Assembly (NCBI RefSeq): GCF_008801925.2
Contig: NZ_CP062804.1
Coordinates: 2,976,001-3,040,000 of the forward strand
DNA: 64,000 nt
Direction of reading: 5' to 3'
From: Cupriavidus basilensis
Lineage (GTDB): Bacteria; Pseudomonadota; Gammaproteobacteria; Burkholderiales; Burkholderiaceae
The position numbers were made by a program, and so were the translations under genes. Below the pieces are notes generated by a model. The model did not search any database. It was not told where the DNA came from and saw nothing but the letters and a program-made list of their open reading frames with translations. How positions within the stretch are numbered: the first letter of the stretch is position 1; the number at the start of each line of letters is the position of its first letter. Positions 42,990 through 51,451 of this stretch are shown piece by piece.

Positions 42990-43222
42990 ACGGCGCACCG
43001 TGCCCGGCATTGCATTTGGCGCGGGCGAAGGCGGCAACCCGGTTGGCGGCCGGCCCTTTCTTCGACGCCATGGCGGCCTACCAGTTGAACAAGAACGTGA
43101 CGCAGCAGCTCAACGTGATGAACCTCGCCGACAAGGTCTATTACAACCAGGCCTACCCGGCGCACTACGCATCGATTGCGCCCGGGCGCGCCGCCGTTTT
43201 CAACGTCAACCTGCGCTACTGA
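42990..43222 (+). pseudogene. Internally deleted TonB-dependent receptor remnant
   Basis: Bases 42993-43055 encode VPGIAFGAGEGGNPVGGRPF, close to the plug-domain segment VPGISFGAGEGGNPVGDRPF of the receptor at 43408. From about 43061 a different frame encodes FDAMAAYQLNKNVTQQLNVM, NLADKVYYNQAYPAHYASIA and a terminal FNVNLRY, close to the last 60 residues of the same receptor. So plug and C-terminus are joined with more than 1.7 kb missing, and the frame changes at the junction near CCCTTTCTTCGAC. It is a relic of a second, related receptor gene that stood in front of the intact one. No start for a functional product is visible. Confidence 0.9.
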
Positions 43223-43357
43223 GCCGAAGTTGGCCACCGCCGTGGCACGCGGGAGCCGCGCGTGCCACGGCATGTATTCCCATGCCCCGAATCCCGAGAT
43301 GTAACGTTTTCGCTACAGACGCTATGGATGTATGTCTTGACTGACATATGGAACACA

Positions 43358-43376
43358 AATGATAATTCCTCTCATT
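43358..43376 (+). promoter_or_regulatory. Fur box upstream of the TonB-dependent receptor gene
   Basis: AATGATAATTCCTCTCATT matches the Fur consensus (GATAATGATAATCATTATC) well in its left part and in the right-hand CATT. It lies 31 bp before the GTG start at 43408, where repression by iron-loaded Fur is expected. The rest of the 421-base region 42987-43407 is the receptor remnant. Confidence 0.7.
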
Positions 43377-43407
43377 CGCAACATCATTCAAGAAATCGGG
43401 GAAATTC

Positions 43408-45693
43408 GTGCAGACCGCTTTTGTCGTCCGGAAGAACAAGAAACATAACGTCATCCCGCGCCTTTCCGGTGCCCTTGGCATGGCGGTAGCAGCCGCACCG
43501 GTGGCTGCCCAATCGGCCGGCACCACCGTTGCCGCCGCGGAATTGCCCGCGGTAACCGTCAGTGGCGCCAACGAAAGCGGCTTCAAGGCCGACACCGCAT
43601 CGTCGATCAAGACGCCCGCCGCCCTGCTCGATACACCCAAGTCGATCACCATCATTCCGCAGGAAGTGATCCAGAGCACCGGCTCGACCAGCCTTAGCGA
43701 TGTGCTGCGTACGGTACCCGGCATCTCCTTCGGCGCCGGCGAAGGCGGCAACCCGGTTGGCGACCGGCCCTTTATCCGTGGCTACGATGCGCAGGCCAGC
43801 ACCTTCCTGGATGGCTTCCGCGACATCGGCTCGCAAAGCCGCGAGCTGTTCAACGTCGAATCCGTCGAGGTTACCAAGGGCCCGGCCGGCGCCTACGACG
43901 GCCGCGGCTCGGCCGGCGGCAGCATCAATATCGTCAGCAAGGCGCCCAAGCTGACCAGCTTCGCCGAAGGCAACATCGGCGTCGGCAATGCGGACTACAA
44001 GCGCGCCACGGTCGACGGCAACTGGAAGTTCGCCGACCACGCGGCCTTCCGCCTGAATGCCATGTATCACGATGCCGGCGTCGCCGGGCGCGATACCACG
44101 CACCAGAATCGCTGGGGCTTTGCTCCCTCCGTGGCCTTCGGCCTGGGTACCGACACGCGCCTGACGCTGTCCTACTACCACATGCAGTCGGACGATATCC
44201 CCGACACCGGCATCCCGTACAACAACCCCACCTTCAATCCCCGCACCGACGGCCGCCCGCGCCTGAGCGTTGCCGGCGACGGCTCGCCGGTGAACGTGCC
44301 GCGCAACACCTACTACGGCTTGTCCGATCGCGACTTCCGCAAGGACAAGGCCGACATGGGTACCATCCGCTTCGAGCACGATTTCAGCCCCGCGCTCAAG
44401 TTCCGCAACCAGACCCGTATTGCCAAGACCAGCCAGGACTACATCTGGACCCAGCCGGACGACAGCCAGGGCAATCTGTACTACGGCATGATCTGGCGCC
44501 GCACCAATACGCGTGTGGCCACCGCCAATACCATTGCCAACCAGACCGACCTGTCGGGCGAGTTCGCCACCGGCGCGATCAAGCACAAGTACGCCTTCGG
44601 CGTGGAGTTCGCGCAGGAAAAGAGCGAGAACGACAGCTACAACGTCGCGACCGGCAGCAACCGCTGCCCGAGCGGCCCGGGCGCTGCCGGCGGCTACAAC
44701 TGCACCACGCTCTACAACCCGAACCCCAACGACCCATGGGCGGGCGCCATCAGCCGCGTGAACAACCCGACCAACTCGAAGACCAACACCAGCTCGGTCT
44801 ACGCCTTCGACTCGATCGAGCTGAACAAGCAGTGGCTGCTCAATGCCGGCGTGCGCTTTGACCGCTACAGCACCGAGTTCCAGGCCGCCCGCGCCGCCAA
44901 TGGCACCCGCGCCGAGTACTCGCGTGACGACAACCTGTTCAACTACCAGTTGGGCGTGGTGTACAAGCCGGTGGACAACGCCAGCTTCTACGTCTCCTAC
45001 GGCACCTCGTCGACCCCGGCCGGCTCCTTCCTGGCGCAGGGCAGCGACGGTAACGCATTGGCGCCGGACCGTGCCGGCAACCGTGGCGACCAGCTCGCCC
45101 CCGAGAAGAACCGCTCCTTCGAAATCGGCACCAAGTGGGACGTGCTGCGCAAGCGCCTGGCACTGACGGCGGCGATCTTCCGCGTGGAAACCACCAATGC
45201 GCGCATCACGCAGCAGGACGGCACCGCGGTGATGGGCGGCGACAAGCGGGTGGATGGCGTGGAACTCGGCTTCTCCGGCAACGTGACCGACAAATGGGCC
45301 GTGTTCGGCGGCTATACCCACCTGAAGAGCGAGCTGCGCAAGAACGGCGGTACCGGCGTTGCTTTCGGCGCGACCGATGGCCAGTCCTTCCCCAACACGC
45401 CGGCGGACAGCTTCAGCGTGTGGAGCACGTATCAGATCATCCCCAACCTCACGGTAGGCGGCGGTGCGTACTACGTCTCCAAGGTGTGGGGCAGCGAAGC
45501 CACCAACAAGTGGGTGCCCTCGTACTGGCGCTTTGATGCGATGGCCTCGTATCGCATCAACAAGAACGTGGCGGTGCAGCTCAATGTGTTCAACCTGGCC
45601 GACAAGGTCTATTACAACCAGGCCTACGCCAGCCACTACGCATCGATCGCTCCCGGACGCTCCGGTGTCCTGAGCCTCAACGTGCGCTATTAA
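43408..45693 (+). CDS. TonB-dependent siderophore receptor (catecholate type, Fiu/CirA-like)
   Basis: A 761-residue outer-membrane receptor starting at GTG with GGGGA five bases upstream. A signal peptide (LGMAVAAAPVAAQSAG) is followed by a TonB box region, plug domain (about 60-190: LDTPKSITIIPQEVIQSTGS, IRGYDAQASTFLDGFRDIG, ELFNVESVEVTKGPAGAYDG, GSINIVSK) and a 22-strand barrel ending in the typical aromatic residue (LSLNVRY). A cysteine pair (NRCPSGPGAAGGYNCTTL) suits an extracellular loop with a disulfide, as in Fiu-type receptors. The Fur box at 43358 supports a role in iron uptake. The exact siderophore cannot be told. Confidence 0.96.
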   Translation: MQTAFVVRKNKKHNVIPRLSGALGMAVAAAPVAAQSAGTTVAAAELPAVTVSGANESGFKADTASSIKTPAALLDTPKSITIIPQEVIQSTGSTSLSDVLRTVPGISFGAGEGGNPVGDRPFIRGYDAQASTFLDGFRDIGSQSRELFNVESVEVTKGPAGAYDGRGSAGGSINIVSKAPKLTSFAEGNIGVGNADYKRATVDGNWKFADHAAFRLNAMYHDAGVAGRDTTHQNRWGFAPSVAFGLGTDTRLTLSYYHMQSDDIPDTGIPYNNPTFNPRTDGRPRLSVAGDGSPVNVPRNTYYGLSDRDFRKDKADMGTIRFEHDFSPALKFRNQTRIAKTSQDYIWTQPDDSQGNLYYGMIWRRTNTRVATANTIANQTDLSGEFATGAIKHKYAFGVEFAQEKSENDSYNVATGSNRCPSGPGAAGGYNCTTLYNPNPNDPWAGAISRVNNPTNSKTNTSSVYAFDSIELNKQWLLNAGVRFDRYSTEFQAARAANGTRAEYSRDDNLFNYQLGVVYKPVDNASFYVSYGTSSTPAGSFLAQGSDGNALAPDRAGNRGDQLAPEKNRSFEIGTKWDVLRKRLALTAAIFRVETTNARITQQDGTAVMGGDKRVDGVELGFSGNVTDKWAVFGGYTHLKSELRKNGGTGVAFGATDGQSFPNTPADSFSVWSTYQIIPNLTVGGGAYYVSKVWGSEATNKWVPSYWRFDAMASYRINKNVAVQLNVFNLADKVYYNQAYASHYASIAPGRSGVLSLNVRY

Positions 45694-45727
45694 GCGGCGG
45701 CAAGCGCTCGGCAAACCCTGCGCAGCC

Positions 45728-45790
45728 GGGCGGTCTTGCTGACCGCCCAGCCCGCACACGGCACACCCCCTTCACGGCACGGTGTGCCGT
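45728..45790 (+). terminator. Two hairpins after the receptor gene
   Basis: GGGCGGTC at 45728-45735 pairs with 45741-45748, and ACGGCACACC at 45758-45767 pairs with 45781-45790, followed by TTTCACTTTA. The second is the better terminator, but it lies only 20 bp before the next ATG and could instead attenuate expression of the Sel1 gene. Confidence 0.5.
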
Positions 45791-45809
45791 TTTCACTTTA
45801 TCGCCCCGT

Positions 45810-46625
45810 ATGGAAACACCGGAAACACTGGACGCACTGGCCACACTCCCATTCCGCATCGCCTCTCCCGGAGAGCTTGACCAGCTTGGCCCCAACGGCC
45901 TGGCCGACAAGCTGCGCGAGCCGCCACACCTGGCGCTGCCCTGGCTGGGCGGCGCCGCCGTGCAAGGCAACCTCGATGCGCAGATGATTCTCGGCCAGTG
46001 GTTTCTCGCAGGCCACGGCGTCGAGCGCGACGAAGCCCGCGCCTTCGCATGGTTCAAGCACGCCGCGCACGCCGGTCATGCCGGGGCCTCGAACATGACT
46101 GGCCGCTGCTACGAAAACGCCTGGGGCACGCCGCAGGACGATCACGCGGCAGCGCAGTGGTACACGCTCGCGGCGCAGCGCGGCTCCGACTGGGGCATGT
46201 ACAACCTGGCAACCGCGCTGGTGCTTGGCCGCGGCATTGCCGCCAGCCGCTCGCAAGCGCTCGACTGGTATCTGCTGGCCGCCGACATGGGGCACGCCAA
46301 GTCGCTCAATATCGTGGGCGGCTTCTACGAGGACGGCTGGGAAGTAGAACGCAACGCGGCCGTGGCAATGGACTACTACCGCCGCGCCGCCGAAGGCGGC
46401 GATTTTCGCGGCCAGTTCAACTACGCCCGCGCGCTGGCGCTATGCGGCCAGGAACAGGAGGCCATCCGCTGGGTACGGCAAGTGCCGCGCTCCGCCAATG
46501 CGCCGTTCATCGACAAGATGCTCGCCTTCCTGCGCGACGCGCCCGACGTGGCGCTGAACCAGTTGTATCGCCACGCGGACGATGCCGCGCAGCTCAGCTC
46601 ACGCGAAACCCAATCTTCAGCGTGA
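45810..46625 (+). CDS. Sel1-repeat (TPR-like) protein
   Basis: A 271-residue cytoplasmic protein with four or five Sel1-like repeats: AQMILGQWFLAGHGVERDEA, GASNMTGRCYENAWGTPQDD, AAQWYTLAAQRGSDWGMYNL, ALDWYLLAADMGHAKSLNIV and AMDYYRRAAEGGDFRGQFNY. Such repeats make protein-binding superhelices. It follows the siderophore receptor gene, an arrangement often seen in Burkholderiales iron-uptake units that also carry a PiuC hydroxylase; that hydroxylase gene is missing here. The last 32 bp overlap the opposite dodecin gene tail to tail. Confidence 0.9.
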   Translation: METPETLDALATLPFRIASPGELDQLGPNGLADKLREPPHLALPWLGGAAVQGNLDAQMILGQWFLAGHGVERDEARAFAWFKHAAHAGHAGASNMTGRCYENAWGTPQDDHAAAQWYTLAAQRGSDWGMYNLATALVLGRGIAASRSQALDWYLLAADMGHAKSLNIVGGFYEDGWEVERNAAVAMDYYRRAAEGGDFRGQFNYARALALCGQEQEAIRWVRQVPRSANAPFIDKMLAFLRDAPDVALNQLYRHADDAAQLSSRETQSSA

Positions 46626-46800
46626 CCTGGAAGTGCGCGACCTTGCCGTCCGCGATGTGCCCGCGTGTCTCAACCACTTCGAACCAGTCGATATGCTTGA
46701 TGGTCTCGCTCGCCTTCTCGATGGCGCTACGGATCGCCGCGTCGCAGCCGTCCGGCGACGAGCCTACGATCTCGACCAGTTTGTAGGTGTGGTTTGACAT
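46594..46800 (-). CDS. Dodecin (flavin-binding protein)
   Basis: A 68-residue protein with the full dodecin sequence pattern: MSNHTYKLVEIVGSSPDGCD, AIRSAIEKASETIKHIDWFE and VVETRGHIADGKVAHFQVTL. Dodecins form hollow dodecamers that store riboflavin or FMN and guard against flavin photochemistry. AAGGAGG lies eight bases upstream of ATG 46800. It is a single gene whose 3' end overlaps the Sel1 gene by 32 bp. Confidence 0.96.
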   Translation of the reverse strand: MSNHTYKLVEIVGSSPDGCDAAIRSAIEKASETIKHIDWFEVVETRGHIADGKVAHFQVTLKIGFRVS

Positions 46801-46964
46801 GTCCGCCCTCCTTGGCGCGATGGCCGCTGGCTATGATCCGCACCCGCCAGCTTGGTGCTACGGATACATCTCTCCATCATAGGCAGCGGGCACGGCAAAT
46901 CCAAAGTACGGTTACTCGCCGACAAGATTGCTGACGGGTTAAGCACTGAAACCGTGCCGGCGTT

Positions 46965-47927
46965 TCATGCCTGAGGCTGGCCCGCGCGCCGGCGTGCCGG
47001 CTGGTCCGGCACGGCGCGGCGCCGCCCGGCGATGTCCTCGGCTAGCCATTCGACGAACGCGCGCACCGCCGGCGGCAGGTGGCGCCCCGCCATGGTCTGT
47101 ACCTGCAGCGCGCGCTGCTGCATGGCGCGGCTGGCAATCGGCACCAGCACGCGCCGCTCCGCGCGCAGGTTGTTGCGCACCGCCAGGGAACCCGTCAGGT
47201 ACACCGCGTCCGTGTATGCCTGGTAGCCCACCAACGCGCTCAGCGAATTGCTGCTAAGCAATATGCGCGGGCGTAGCCCTTCCACGCCGCAGGCCAGGTC
47301 GAACAGTTGCCGGATAGTGTTGGTCTCGCTGGGCAGCGCCAGCGGATACGCCACCACCTCCTTCAGGCTGGCGCGCTTGAGCGCGGCCAGCGGATGCTTG
47401 CGCGCTACATAGGCATAGACCGGCGCGGCTTCCGAATAGGCGACTTCGATGCCTTCCTGGGCCGCAATGGCGAAGGTCAGCGCCAGGTCCACCGTGCCCT
47501 CGCGGACCATACGCGTGGCGACCGCGGGCGCGCAGACTTCAAGCGAAAAGCTCACGCCGGGAAAACGGCGCTGGAACAGCGCCATCGCGTAAGGCATGTA
47601 GTCCCGCGCAAAGCCGTCAGTGCAGGCCAGCCTGACTTTGCTGTGCGCCACGCTAAGCAAGCCCTGGAGATCGGCCTGCAGGGTCTGCGCGTCGAGGAAG
47701 GCGCGGCGTCCGTACTGCTGCACCACCAGTCCGGCTTCGGTCAGGCGCATGCCGCGCGGCTCGCGCTCAAAGAGCGCCGTACCGAGTTCCGCTTCGAGCC
47801 GGGCCACCTGCCGGCTGATAGCCGATACCGCGACATGCAACGAGACAGAGGCCGCGCTGAGCGATCCGCGCTCTGCCACTTCAAGGAAATAGGCCAGCGG
47901 TACCGCGTGGATCGATGTGAGCTTCAT
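46965..47927 (-). CDS. LysR family transcriptional regulator
   Basis: A 320-residue regulator. The winged helix-turn-helix is at residues 5-65 (PLAYFLEVAERGSLSAASVS, AVSAISRQVARLEAELGTAL, FEREPRGMRLTEAG), followed by an effector-binding domain of two alpha/beta lobes (SKVRLACTDGFARDYMPYAM, GTVDLALTFAIAAQEGIEVA). The Arg-rich C-terminus (RRRAVPDQPARRRAGQPQA) is a little longer than usual. The start is at ATG 47927. It is divergent from an amidase-Bug pair, with a 15-bp palindrome between, and probably activates that pair. Confidence 0.94.
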   Translation of the reverse strand: MKLTSIHAVPLAYFLEVAERGSLSAASVSLHVAVSAISRQVARLEAELGTALFEREPRGMRLTEAGLVVQQYGRRAFLDAQTLQADLQGLLSVAHSKVRLACTDGFARDYMPYAMALFQRRFPGVSFSLEVCAPAVATRMVREGTVDLALTFAIAAQEGIEVAYSEAAPVYAYVARKHPLAALKRASLKEVVAYPLALPSETNTIRQLFDLACGVEGLRPRILLSSNSLSALVGYQAYTDAVYLTGSLAVRNNLRAERRVLVPIASRAMQQRALQVQTMAGRHLPPAVRAFVEWLAEDIAGRRRAVPDQPARRRAGQPQA

Positions 47928-48040
47928 GGTTGTGCTTCTGGCAAGCGTGTCTTTGCATGAGAGGGACAGGCAGCGCGCTGCCATTGCGCACCGGCCTTTG
48001 CGCAATGATAAGCCTGGCCTACGCTTGCCTTGCTGATTTT

Positions 48041-48055
48041 AGAAAGCAGCTTTCT
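48041..48055. promoter_or_regulatory. 15-bp palindrome between the LysR gene and the amidase gene
   Basis: AGAAAGC-A-GCTTTCT is a perfect 7-1-7 dyad, 114 bp upstream of the LysR start and about 290 bp upstream of the amidase start. It is a candidate LysR binding site, although it lacks the standard T-N11-A form. Nothing else clear is seen in the 416-base gap 47928-48343. Confidence 0.5.
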
Positions 48056-48343
48056 GACCGGCCGGAGCACCAATGGTGCCGAAATGCCATGCGGCGCTGC
48101 CTGAGCGGCAGCTTCTCGCGCAAACGGCACCGCCGCGGTGCGGCTAGTGCGCTGGGCCACGCCACTGGCGGGCGTGGACTGACAGGCTGAACCCGGAAAT
48201 GCTGTTGGCATTGCGACACGCATTTTGCCGGACCCGGCCCGGCTGCCGTTATCGTTACGCCATGCCCCGGCCGCGCAGGCAAGCGAGCGAGCGGCAGCGG
48301 GATGCCAACAGAATGCAAAGCGAAGCAAGGAGACCGTAACCTC

Positions 48344-49750
48344 ATGGAAGACATCTGCTACCTGGGCGCCGTGGAAATGGCCCGCGCCATCCGCACCCGC
48401 GAACTCGGCGTGCGCGAAGTGGTTGACGCGCATATCGCGCGCATCCAGCGCGTCAACCCGGCCATCAACGCCATCGTCACCACCACCTTCGACGAGGCAC
48501 GGGCAGCGGCCGATGCGGCCGACACGGCGCTGGCGCGCGGCGCCGTGCCCGGGCCGCTGTTTGGCCTGCCGGTGGCGCACAAGGATTCCTTCCTGAGCGC
48601 AGGCGTGCGCACGACCTTTGGCTCCGCCGTGTACCGGGATTTCGTGCCGGCGCAGGACAGTGCGGTGGTGGCGCGCCAGCGGGCGGCGGGTGCCATCATG
48701 CTGGGCAAGACCAACCTGCCGGAGTTCGGCGCGGGCTCGCACACCTTCAACGCGGTGTTCGGCGCTACGCGCAACCCTTACCGCCAGGATGTCTCGGCGG
48801 GTGGCAGCAGTGGTGGCAGCGCGGCGGCGCTGGCCGCGGGCATGGTTGCGCTGGCCGATGGCTCGGACATGGGCGGTTCGCTGCGCAACCCGGCCAGCTT
48901 CTGCAACGTGGTGGGCTTGCGAGCGTCGATCGGCCGCGTGCCGATGACGCCGGCCAACCATGCCTTCAACACGCTCACGGTGGGCGGGCCGATGGGCCGC
49001 TCAGTGGCGGATGTGGCGCTGATGTTCAGCGTGCTGGCCGGCGACGATCCGGCCGACCCGCTGGCAATCGCTGCCGACGCCAGCGATTTCGCCACCCTGC
49101 CCCGGATCGATGGCAAGGGCCTGCGCGTAGCGGTCAGCCCGACGCTCGGCGGGCTGCCGTTCGAGCCGGCGGTGAGCCGCATGCTGCAGGAGGGGATTCG
49201 CCAGTGCCAGGCGCTGGGCTGCACGGTGGACGAGGCGGAGCCGGATTTCAGCGGAGCCGACCACGCATTCGAGGTGCTGCGCGCGCTGGCATTCGCCACC
49301 AACTACGGCGCGGCGCGCGCCGAGCATGGCGAACAGATGAAGGAAACCGTGCGCTGGAACATCGACCTGGGCCTGGCCCAGGACGGCGCCGCGATGGCGG
49401 AAGCCGCCCGGGCCCACAGCCGCATGTTTGCGCGCATGCAGGCCCTGCTGACACGTTACGATTTCCTGATCGCGCCGGTGTCGCAGGTAACGCCGTTCGC
49501 CGTTGAAACCGAATATCCGCAGCACATCGAAGGCGTGCCGATGCCTAGCTATATCGGCTGGATGCGCTCGTGCTACCGCATCACCATCACCGGCCATCCT
49601 GCCATCTCGGTGCCCTGCGGCTTTACCGACGATGGCTTGCCGGTGGGCTTGCAGATCGTCGGCAAGTATCGCGGCGAGCGCGCGCTGCTGGCCTTCGCGC
49701 AACTGTTCGAGCAGGCCAACGCCGCCGGGCGCATCCGCCCGGCGTTGTAA
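48344..49750 (+). CDS. Amidase signature family enzyme
   Basis: A 468-residue amidase. The Ser-cis-Ser-Lys triad is visible: Lys in LFGLPVAHKDSFLSAGVRTT, the nucleophilic and bridging serines in SAGGSSGGSAAALAAGMVAL and DGSDMGGSLRNPASFCNVVG. SRTVTD-like or glutamine-specific motifs of GatA are missing, so this is a catabolic amidase rather than the tRNA amidotransferase subunit, which also fits its lone position. It begins at ATG 48344 with AAGGAG 11 bases upstream. It lies 98 bp before a Bug receptor gene, suggesting uptake and hydrolysis of an amide under the divergent LysR protein. The substrate is unknown. Confidence 0.93.
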   Translation: MEDICYLGAVEMARAIRTRELGVREVVDAHIARIQRVNPAINAIVTTTFDEARAAADAADTALARGAVPGPLFGLPVAHKDSFLSAGVRTTFGSAVYRDFVPAQDSAVVARQRAAGAIMLGKTNLPEFGAGSHTFNAVFGATRNPYRQDVSAGGSSGGSAAALAAGMVALADGSDMGGSLRNPASFCNVVGLRASIGRVPMTPANHAFNTLTVGGPMGRSVADVALMFSVLAGDDPADPLAIAADASDFATLPRIDGKGLRVAVSPTLGGLPFEPAVSRMLQEGIRQCQALGCTVDEAEPDFSGADHAFEVLRALAFATNYGAARAEHGEQMKETVRWNIDLGLAQDGAAMAEAARAHSRMFARMQALLTRYDFLIAPVSQVTPFAVETEYPQHIEGVPMPSYIGWMRSCYRITITGHPAISVPCGFTDDGLPVGLQIVGKYRGERALLAFAQLFEQANAAGRIRPAL

Positions 49751-49847
49751 GCCGCCACGGCGGCGCCGGCCAGGGTCCGCGCACCGGGCCACATTAACCA
49801 TTTCGACAACATCGACCACATTGATCGCAACCCAAGGGGAAACACAG

Positions 49848-50867
49848 ATGCTTGCAACGCACATGACAAGATGGACGCTGGACAAGACCAGCGGCATGGT
49901 CCGATGCATCATTGGCGGTGCCGCCGCCTGCGCGGCACTGGCGGCTGCCGGGCCTGCGCTGGCCCAGACGTACCCGGACAAGCCGGTCAAGCTGGTAGTA
50001 CCGTTTCCCCCGGGCGGCTCCACCGATGTGCTGGCCCGCCTGGTGGCGCGCAAGCTGGGCGAAGTGCTGCGGCAATCCGTGGTGGTGGAGAACAAGGCCG
50101 GTGCGGGCACGATCGTCGGCGCCGACTATGTGGCGAAAGCCACGCCTGACGGCTATACCCTGCTGCTCAGTGCCGCCACCACGTTCACCGTGAATCCGGT
50201 CACGTACTCGCGCCTGCCCTACGACTCGCTCAAGAGCTTCGAGCCGCTCGGCATGGTCGGCTCTACCGCGCTGGTGCTGCTGGCCAACCCGGCGGTCAAG
50301 GCGGACACGCTCAAGCAACTGGTGGCCGAGGCCAAGGCCACGCCGGGCGGCATGTCCTACGGCTCCTATGGCGCGGGCACCACCGCGCACTTCGCGGGCG
50401 AGATGATCAACGCGGCGACAGGCATGGGCTTGCTGCACGTACCGTACAAAGGCAGCGCGCCCGCCATGGCCGACCTGATCGGCAACCAGATCCCGCTGTC
50501 GGTCGATACCGTAGTGGCAGCCGCGCCGCAAATCAAGGGCGGCAAGGTCAAGGCCATCGCCGTCACCAGCGCCACGCGCTCGATGCTGTTGCCCCAGGTG
50601 CCCACGGCGATCGAAAGCGGCTATCCGGGCGTGTCGCTCAGCACCTGGTTTGCCATCGTCGCGCCCAAGGGCATTCCCGCGCCGGTGCGCCAGACGCTGG
50701 ACGCCGCCATTGCCAGCATGATGAAGGATCCCGCGCTGCAGCAGAGCATGACCGCCAACGGCTTCGAGCCTGAGTACGGCAGCGCCAGCGAATACCGCGC
50801 GCGCGTCACCAGCGAGATCGCACGCCTGCGCAAGATCGCGCAAGCGGCAAACATCCACGCCGATTGA
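49848..50867 (+). CDS. Bug family (TctC-type) periplasmic solute-binding receptor
   Basis: A 339-residue secreted receptor. The signal peptide spans IIGGAAACAALAAAGPALAQ, and the mature protein begins TYPDKPVKLVVPFPPGGSTD. VVENKAGAGTIVGADYVAKA, HVPYKGSAPAMADLIGNQIP and IAVTSATRSMLLPQVPTAIE are typical. AAGGGGA lies six bases upstream of ATG 49848; an in-frame extension further upstream overlaps the amidase gene and is not used. It is likely cotranscribed with the amidase and may bind that enzyme's substrate. ATG 49863 is an alternative start. Confidence 0.95.
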   Translation: MLATHMTRWTLDKTSGMVRCIIGGAAACAALAAAGPALAQTYPDKPVKLVVPFPPGGSTDVLARLVARKLGEVLRQSVVVENKAGAGTIVGADYVAKATPDGYTLLLSAATTFTVNPVTYSRLPYDSLKSFEPLGMVGSTALVLLANPAVKADTLKQLVAEAKATPGGMSYGSYGAGTTAHFAGEMINAATGMGLLHVPYKGSAPAMADLIGNQIPLSVDTVVAAAPQIKGGKVKAIAVTSATRSMLLPQVPTAIESGYPGVSLSTWFAIVAPKGIPAPVRQTLDAAIASMMKDPALQQSMTANGFEPEYGSASEYRARVTSEIARLRKIAQAANIHAD

Positions 50868-51166
50868 TCGCTATCCGGCGGCATCGGGCGCGCATGGCGC
50901 CATGCTAGGCTACCCGCTAGCTAAAGAACGCCCGGAAAAACGCCACGCGAACTGGCAAGGATCATGCCATCGCACCGGCGTGCTCAGTGTCCGCGCCTTG
51001 CCGTTGTTTGCGCTGTCCTGGGTGCGTGTTGGCGGCGACTTGGTGGCCTGCTGGCGGACTGCTGCCTTGACGCGTAAAACGATCGTATGCGCCGAGAAAG
51101 TGTTTGTCCTTTCCGGTGCATAAGTTCTACCTTACGAGTGTGCGCCCTGCCTTTCCGGAGACCGCA

Positions 51167-51418
51167 ATGGCAATCCGTTCCACCGCCTCACACAGCACCG
51201 CGCAGTTGCGACGGCTAGTCGGCCAGTTGCAGGCCGAGGTCGATTCGCTTGATCACCTGGCGATCTTCGACGCCGAGACCCAGACCGCGCTGGGCCAGGC
51301 GCGCGACCGCCTCACCCAAGGCATCGAGGCAATCGAAGATGCCATCCAGAGCCTGCGCACCCTGCAGCAGGTGCGCCCCTCGGCCATGCGTAGCCGAAAG
51401 ACGCCACGCGCGGCCTGA
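51167..51418 (+). CDS. Small hypothetical coiled-coil protein (83 aa)
   Basis: Starts at ATG 51167, with GGAG seven bases upstream. A long amphipathic helix (TAQLRRLVGQLQAEVDSLDH, ARDRLTQGIEAIEDAIQSLR) occupies most of the protein; the last 15 residues are basic (RPSAMRSRKTPRAA). It may bind DNA or a partner through a coiled coil. It is convergent with the SDR gene. The gap 50868-51166 before it holds no gene. I do not recognise a family. Confidence 0.7.
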   Translation: MAIRSTASHSTAQLRRLVGQLQAEVDSLDHLAIFDAETQTALGQARDRLTQGIEAIEDAIQSLRTLQQVRPSAMRSRKTPRAA

Positions 51419-51451
51419 TCCACAGGGACGCAGCCTTGTTGCCCGCAATGC

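Noticed and set aside
43010..43222. Separate small gene of 70 codons ahead of the TonB receptor
   Set aside because: Its sequence is simply the C-terminus of a TonB-dependent receptor, and its first part is out of frame plug sequence, so it is a relic.
50902..51123. Small plus-strand gene of 73 codons between the Bug gene and the coiled-coil gene
   Set aside because: No ribosome site, no coherent composition, and no terminator or partner; it looks like a chance open frame.
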